Of a stretch of DNA of 64,000 bases, positions 57,614 through 64,000 are shown in pieces. The DNA comes from Neocallimastix lanati (nom. inval.) (lineage: Eukaryota; Neocallimastigomycota; Neocallimastigomycetes; Neocallimastigales; Neocallimastigaceae). The stretch lies in NCBI GenBank assembly GCA_016946835.1, contig JACVTC010000023.1, positions 468,501 to 532,500 of the forward strand. The letters are read 5' to 3'. Below the pieces are notes generated by a model, which saw nothing but the letters and a program-made list of their open reading frames with translations, made no database searches and was not told the origin of the DNA. Each line of letters begins with the position of its first letter. Positions within the stretch are counted from its first letter, which is position 1. Position numbers and translations under genes: made by a program.

Positions 57614-58768
57614 AAAAGGAATATGATAACGTTCCACTTTATTATTAAAATAAATAGGATTAATAATTTGATTTGTTAAAAAATGCTTAAACCTACTTTT
57701 TTTTTCTACTTTCCTTTTTTTTTTTTTTTTTTAACGTTAGTACAATATTAATAGAAAAAAAAATTTTTTTCTGAAAACATTAGTTATTAGTTATAATTTT
57801 TATTATTATAATTTTTATTAAGTATGGATACATGAAGCCTAGAATTGATTATTAAAAAATATATAAAAATTGTATCAAATAAGGAAAAAAAATTTTAGTA
57901 TACTGATACATACTTGAATATTAAGTATTTTATTGTTTAATATTAATTAAAATTATTATTATTTAAGATTATTAGTATTTAAAATTTTTAGTATTTAAGA
58001 TTTAGTATTCATTTTATATTTATTATTATTTATGATATACTAGATAAATATTAATTAATCGTATTCATTTTATATTTATTATTATTTATGATATACTAGA
58101 TGGGAGTATTGCATTTCGACATAATTTATGTTTGATCATTTATTCATTTATTATAATGTGGCTTGTATAAATAAATAAATAGGAATAGGGTTAAATTTAT
58201 TTTTATTTTTATTTATTTTTTTTTTTTTAATTTTAAAAAACATTTACAGTAAAAAAATATATATATATATAATAAAGTAAATAAAAAATAAATAAAAATA
58301 AATAAAAAATAAAAAAAATAAATAATAAAGTAAAATAAAAAATATAAAAAAATAAATAATAAAGTAAAATATAAAATATAAAAAAAAGAATAATAAAGTA
58401 AAATATAAAATATAAAAAAAAGAATAAAGTAAAATAAAAAATAAAAAAAAATAAATAATAAAGTAAAATTAAAAATAATAATAAAAAAATAATAAAGTAA
58501 ATTATAAAATATAAAAAAAAAAAAAAGTAAAATATTAAATAAAAAAAAAAAATAATAAAGTAAATTATAAAATATAAAAAAAAAAAGTAAAATATAAAAA
58601 AAAAAGTATAAAATAAAATATAAGATAAAAAAAATAAATAATAAAGTAAAATATAAAATAAAAAAAAAAATAATAATAATAAAATAAAATATAAGATAAA
58701 AAAAAAATTAAAACAAAAAAAATTAAAATATAAAAAATAAAACTTTTAATTTAAAATATTTATAATAA

Positions 58769-60189
58769 ATGGATGATCAATTAGAAATAAGTGAAACTAA
58801 TAAAGAAAAAAACCAAATCATTGTAAATAGAAAATATAAATTTAATTTATGGTATATAACGAATAATACAAAAATATTCAAATGTACTAAATATAAAACA
58901 GTTAAAAAATGTAAATCTTACATTATTCTAAATGATAATAATAAAGTAATAAAATATGAAAACAAACATACTCATCCAGGAAAAGAATATGATGCATCTG
59001 TATCAATAGTAAAACATAAAATGAAAAATGAAATTAGAAAAACCTCAATCCCATTTGATATAAATCCAAAACATATATAATGAAATATCTGAAGAAATTG
59101 GATTGATATGCCCTAAATATAATTCAATTAAATCCCAAATATCAAGATATATAAAAAAAACAACTACCTCCTAATATATCAAAATTTAATGAAATTCCAG
59201 ATAAATCTGAATATTATATAAACGAAAGAGATGAAAATTTTATGATATACAAAAATTCTAATATTATAATTTTTCAATCATCATTCCCCATTCCAAATAG
59301 AATTGTCTATAAAATACAACGAACATATGTTTGCTGATGGTACATTTTATATTGCACCAATATTTGGTTATCAAGTATTTATAACAAGAGTATTTGCTCC
59401 AGAAATAAATAGTTTTTATACTACATCACTATCTATATTAAATAATAAAGAACAAGCAACCTATAAATTGTTATTTGAAGAATTAAAAAAGAATGAAAGT
59501 AATTATAATAATAATATTATAGTTACACCAAAAATTTTGCGTTGTGATTTTGAAAAAAGTATATCCAATGCTTCCATTAAAATATTTCATAATATTACTA
59601 TTAAATATTGTGTATGGCATTATAAAAGATCGTTAGAAGTTCAAAAAAATAAAATATGTTATAATGAAGTTGAAAATAATCATAAAATTTATTTGTTATA
59701 TAAAGCTATTACAAATTTTCCTTTTTATAAATCCTGAATATATATTTGATATTTATAATTATATTAAAATTATATGTCAAATATATAATTATTTCAATTT
59801 TTTAAATTTTTTGGAATATTTTAATAAGACTTATTTATATAAATATGATATTCAATATTGGAATTATTATAACGATATAAACCAAATAAAAAATAATGCT
59901 TCAGAATCTTTTAACAATTACTTAAAAAAATTGTTTTACAAAAAAACTTCTTCATATGAATTGACTTATCATTTAAAAAGAGAAGAATCTTTATCTTACA
60001 ATAATTACAAAAGGAAAATTGAAGGAGTTTGGAAAAAAAAAAAAGAATATTAACAGAAACTGATGAAATCAATGATTTCATTAAAAAATACAAAAAAAAA
60101 AGGAATCCGAATTAATTGATAAAAAATGTGATAAAAATGATATCATCGATTTATGGTATAAATGTTTAATAGAAATAAACACTCTCTAA
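58769..60189 (+). pseudogene. FLYWCH-MULE transposase, frameshifted
   Basis: Homologue of the intact 483-residue protein at 3824-5275, reading ISETNKEKNQIIVNRKYKFN at the FLYWCH start, with the Cys-x8-Cys and His-x-His positions kept. After residue 103 the frame shifts near 59073, again near 59150, 59285 and 59730, and at the poly-A near 60040 and 60095. The catalytic motifs survive in pieces: FADGTF, RCDFEKS, CVWHYK and NNASESF. The last segment ends IDLWYKCLIEINTL and stop, matching the end of the intact protein. Most shifts fall at A, T or C homopolymers, so some may be assembly errors and not true mutations; the exact target duplication argues for a young insertion. As read, it cannot make full-length transposase. 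Confidence 0.9.
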
Positions 60190-60524
60190 ATTTATGAATA
60201 ATAATTAACTAGAATATATATAGTTTAAATTATATTTATATCAATATCAATATATTTTATTAATATCAATATAAAAATATTTTATTAATATCAATATCAA
60301 AATATTTTATTAATATTAATATCAATATTAAAATTTTATTAATAATAAATATTTAATATTATAATAAATTTTATTCTATTATTTAATTAATTTAATAATA
60401 AAATATATAATTTTATTTATTTTATTTGAATAAAATAAAATGGAAAGGTTTTATTATTAAAATATTTAATAATAAAATATAATAATAAAATAAAATTAAA
60501 AAAAAATAAAAATAAAATAAAATT

Positions 60525-60650
60525 CTCAACAGAAAACTTATTTATTCTTTTTTTGTTTTTATTTTATTTTTTTAATGCTAAAATACATTTATTCTTTTAT
60601 CTATTCTTTTTTTTGTTTTTATTTTATTTTTTTAATGCTAATAAATAAAA
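60525..60650 (+). repeat. Two-copy tandem repeat of about 60 bp
   Basis: TTTATTCTTTTTTTGTTTTT followed by ATTTTATTTTTTTAATGCTA occurs twice, inside the right arm of the MULE element. Confidence 0.85.
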
Positions 60651-60756
60651 ATATACGTTGAAAATAGTGGCGTATTACATATATTATACACATTGTACAA
60701 AAATTTATGATGATTATACATAAATTATGTCGAAATGCTTCACATCCATACTAGAT

Positions 60757-62600
60757 AAATATTAATTATACAAATTTTATAACAAATAATGGAATCCTTC
60801 ACATATGTCTTAGTATATCATATATAAATCTAAGTGGGTGAAGATTAACATAATAACTAGCCATTAATAAATTTATTAATATTAATATTAATGTTTCTAT
60901 AGTTAAAATAATCTATTAACATATATTTTGTAATTGTTAATGATAGTACTAAAAAAGGATTTGCATTGATTGTAGCATAATTTATTTATTTTATACTTAA
61001 TATTTGATAAACATTAATTATTAATAGAATTTTTTTTTTTGTGTTTTGTATTAATGTTTATATCAAGAACAACTGAAAATTCTATTTATTTTCAATATAA
61101 ATAAGATTATATTTAAAACACAAAAATATATAATCAAGATTTAATAAATAATAAATAATAAATAATAAATAATAAATAAATAATAAATAATAAATAAATA
61201 ATAAATAATAAATAATAAATAATAAATAAATAATAAATAATAAATAATAAATAATAAATAATTAAATAATAAATAATAAATAATTAAATAATAAAAAGAG
61301 TATTTATTAATAAATAATAGATAATAAATAATAAATAATAGATAATAAATAATAAATAATAAATAATAAATAGATAATATATAAACAAAATTTTAATTTA
61401 TTTTTTTTGAAAGGAAATTTTTAAAAGGAAATTTTTTTTTTTTTTAATCTTTATTTGTATACTTTTATTTATATATACAAATTTTTGATTTTTATTATTT
61501 AATTAATTAAATATTAATTAATTAATTAATTACATATCATTTAATTGATTCTATATATTGATAAATGACTTATATCTATATTTATATATTTTTTGAAGGA
61601 TGGAATAATTAATTTAATTTGTATAGTTTTGGCATAATTAATTTATTTTGTTTTGTTTTTCTTTTTTTAGGAACTCCAAAAAGTTACATCAGAGTTTTTT
61701 AGGTTCTTATTATGGACATGTGAAAATATTAATAATTAGCATAAAAATATACATTTTACATATATTTATGTTTTATCTTAAAAGAAAGTTGAAAAATTAT
61801 TAAAATTATAATATTAATATGAGAGAATATAATTTGACCATAAAAAATATTCATATTATTCATTTATTATATATTATTGTTATTATTATTATTTTTTTTT
61901 TTAAAAAAAAGAAACATTATTAGCAACTGAAATTCATACTTTTCAATTTTTAATGATGATGATGAATAATGATTATATATATATTTTATAACGTGCATAC
62001 ATTTATATCATATATTTTATATTTATTAAACCAAAATAATTATTTTGAGATATAATAAATATTACTTTTGATAATTGATTAATTGTTTAATATCTATTTA
62101 CGTAATATCTAATTATTTATTAATTATTTATTATATCAATTATTTTTTAAAAAATATTATATTAAAAAGTGATTATATTTATTACATAGTAATAAAATTT
62201 AAGCAAAATTATTGGTTGATTTGGGTATCATAAATGACTTTTTGTTAAAAAAAAAAAAAAAAAAAGTAAAATTTAATTTTTTTTTTTTTAAAAAAAGATA
62301 TAACAATAAAATAATACTAACTAAAATGGTAAAACAGTAATTTTTTTTTCTTAAAAAAAAAAAAAAAACTATTATAAAAAAATAAAGATTACCTATTATA
62401 AATTTGATATTTTTTAAAAAAGTATAATAATACTAATAATAACATAGAAATAAAATAATAAATAATTATTATTTAAAAATATAATAATTTTTTTTTTTTT
62501 TTTTTTTTAAAAAAATAAGAAAGAAAATTACAAATTATTATTTCCAATAGCGATATTATTCAACTATTACTTATTAAATATTTTAGTTAAAAGTAATTAT
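60757..62600. other. A/T-rich spacer with an (AAATAAT)n array
   Basis: 61141-61380 is an (AAATAAT)n array with AAAT and AATTAAAT variants, related to the arrays at 21.9 and 56.6 kb. Elsewhere there are poly-A/T runs; no gene seen. Confidence 0.65.
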
Positions 62601-62619
62601 TATATTACTTCTATTTTAT

Positions 62620-63158
62620 GAAATAAAAATAGCAAATACCATAACAAGAGAAGTAAACAGATTCAAAATGCCATAGATAAACTGGTATATGATAGAATGA
62701 ATGATATCTATGATATTATTTTTGAAAATAAAAATTCCTATACTCTTGAAAATGGAGAATTTGATGAAAAAAATTAAATGAAATAATAGAAATTTTTCAA
62801 TTAAGAAAACACAATGATGAAAATAAAAAGAAATCTTATTTATTAATTATAATATCTTTAACAAAAAAACTTTTATTAAAGAAAGCAACCTCAATGGAAA
62901 AAAAAAAAAGGTATTGATGATGACAATATAAAATATATACCAACAGATTCTATTTTGATTAGTCCTATATGTCCTTTTTAAAATTATTTTTACTATTTGA
63001 GTTAACTTTTCCTATGTTAACTTATAAAAAAAAATTGGAAATATTCCTAATATTTCTTATTATGAACTAGCAACTAGAGATAGTATTGATGATGAAAATT
63101 CTACCATGGATAAAAATAGAAGTAGTAATAGTAATAGTAATAGTAATAGTAATAGTAA

Positions 63159-63232
<74 letters not shown>

Positions 63233-64000
63233 ATAACCAATATGATGAAAAATTCTCTAAAAAAAAAAAACAATCAATCCACAAATTCAGGAAAATTCTG
63301 AAACATTTTATAATACAAAAGAAATATTATATGAAACTTATTGGAAAGGAAGTAGAAGTTCAAGAAAATCAATGTAGTATTAGTAATAATGAAGTCCTTT
63401 ATCTTTAATATCTTATGAATTACATATTCCAAATGAAGGTGTTCTCTTTGATAATAATTATTATTATTCATCTTCAGCAGGAAAAGGATTTGATATTTAT
63501 ATTATTTATATATAGAATTACATATTTCTCGCTTTCCAGAGGAATTTGATGATTGAAACAAACTCTAATTGATTTATTCATAAAGGGATGTGATTATGAG
63601 TTTTGAAGATAATAATCCTAATTGATTATTTAATAATGGTAAACATTTAACTTATCAACGCCTAAGATGTGATCCATCTGATATATATTTTTGTGGAAAA
63701 AATGATTGTTGTTCTGGTCTTGAATTTTTTGAGTTAACCTAGAAACCTAAAATCCTTTCCTGAAATATCCTTGTCATTTTGAAAATATATGTTACCGTGA
63801 ATTTGAATCCTTGTTTCTCTGGTAAATATAATCAGATAATTAAATGTTCGAAATAAGAAATGATGTTCAGTGGATAGAGAATGTATCAAGCATAACAATG
63901 ATTATGACTATACTTATTTCATCGAAAATGGTTGCTTCTCTGAGTTTAGTGCTAGTGGTCAATGTATATCTGATGACTATACAACTTTCGATTGGTATAA
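62620..64000 (+). pseudogene. Degraded gene for a poly-Ser and Cys-rich protein, running off the window
   Basis: Coding-like DNA in shifting frames, all on the plus strand. 62655-62780 gives QNAIDKLVYDRMNDIYDIIF then ENKNSYTLENGEFDE. After a shift comes KLNEIIEIFQLRKHNDENKK. 63060-63300 gives YYELATRDSIDDENSTMDKN, then a Ser-Asn and poly-Ser tract from (AGTAAT)n and (AGT)n, then KKKKQSIHKF. 63400-63490 gives SYELHIPNEGVLFDNNYYYS. 63625-63740 gives TYQRLRCDPSDIYFCGKNDC then CSGLEFFELT. 63860-64000 gives CSVDRECIKHNNDYDYTYFI, then ENGCFSEFSASGQCISDDY. The repeated Cys spacing suggests extracellular Cys-rich modules. Many shifts fall at poly-A, so either a decayed copy or an error-prone assembly fits. 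The family is not recognised. Confidence 0.6.

Larger units (their letters stand above)
58102..60747 (+). mobile_element. Complete MULE DNA transposon (2646 bp) with terminal inverted repeats and 9-bp target duplication
   Basis: The left end starts GGGAGTATTGCATTTCGAC. The right end, read inverted, starts GGATGTGAAGCATTTCGAC. The ends share the 20-bp core GCATTTCGACATAATTTATG plus TATCAT-like inner matches. Perfect 9-bp duplications ATACTAGAT lie at 58093-58101 and 60748-60756. Inside are an A/T-rich leader with many AATAAAGTAAAATATAAAA units (58260-58700) and one transposase gene (58769-60189, frameshifted). GTGGCNTGTAT/GTGGCGTATTA subterminal motifs at both ends are shared with the MITEs. 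Just upstream (58033-58062) a second ATGATATACTAGATAAATAT sequence resembles the unoccupied target. Confidence 0.93.

Noticed and set aside
63060-63301. Poly-Val, poly-Leu and poly-Thr frames over (AGT)n
   Set aside because: Shadows of the poly-Ser reading, which is the frame continuous with coding-like flanks.

Overview
The window is eukaryotic nuclear DNA of extreme A+T content (well over 80% by eye). It has few genes, GT-AG introns, very long homopolymer runs, (ATT)n and (AAAT)n microsatellites, and several transposon families. The best overall fit is an anaerobic gut fungus (Neocallimastigomycota). That is an inference from composition, low gene density and intron style; an amoebozoan such as a dictyostelid is the main alternative. 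I saw no rRNA or tRNA gene, no CRISPR array and nothing bacterial.

Layout. 0-7 kb is a transposon nest: a TTTTA-rich minisatellite, an intact MULE transposase gene with a FLYWCH zinc finger (minus strand, 3824-5275), and a MITE at 6217-6560 inserted into a dispersed repeat whose uninterrupted copy lies at 28-180. 6.6-12 kb is a decayed Ty1/copia retrotransposon on the minus strand, with an LTR and reverse transcriptase and RNase H remnants. 13.5-18.9 kb holds two host genes: a glutathione S-transferase (13464-14090, minus) and a six-exon MAF1, the RNA polymerase III repressor (17091-18859, minus). I rebuilt MAF1 exon by exon and all splice phases agree. 19-43.9 kb is mostly low-complexity DNA with a solo LTR, two or three orphan exons, a second decayed copia element (about 32.6-35.3 kb) and giant (ATT)n arrays. 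43.95-45.2 kb is a three-exon gene for a charged protein with KEN and D-box-like degron motifs. 46.4-49.45 kb holds four more MITEs of the family seen at 6.2 kb. 51.2-54.3 kb holds a three-exon gene for a single-pass membrane protein with a Cys-containing ectodomain and a repetitive basic tail, plus a related Lys/Ser/Pro-rich exon. 57.5 kb holds a SINE-like retroposon. 58.1-60.75 kb is a whole MULE transposon with terminal inverted repeats and a perfect 9-bp target-site duplication; its transposase frame is broken. 62.6 kb to the end is a degraded gene encoding a poly-Ser tract and Cys-rich segments that runs off the window.

The most interesting system is the transposon family. The complete MULE at 58.1 kb and five MITEs share terminus design (GGGAG...TGCATTTC at one end, GGNTGTG...GCATTTCG at the other) and mostly 9-bp duplications. 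The MITE ends consist of tandem 15-bp units related to TTGCATTTCGCCAAG, arranged in inverted orientation, which could be transposase-binding arrays. The window therefore holds an autonomous-type element, an intact related transposase, the nonautonomous copies, and one pre-insertion paralogous site.
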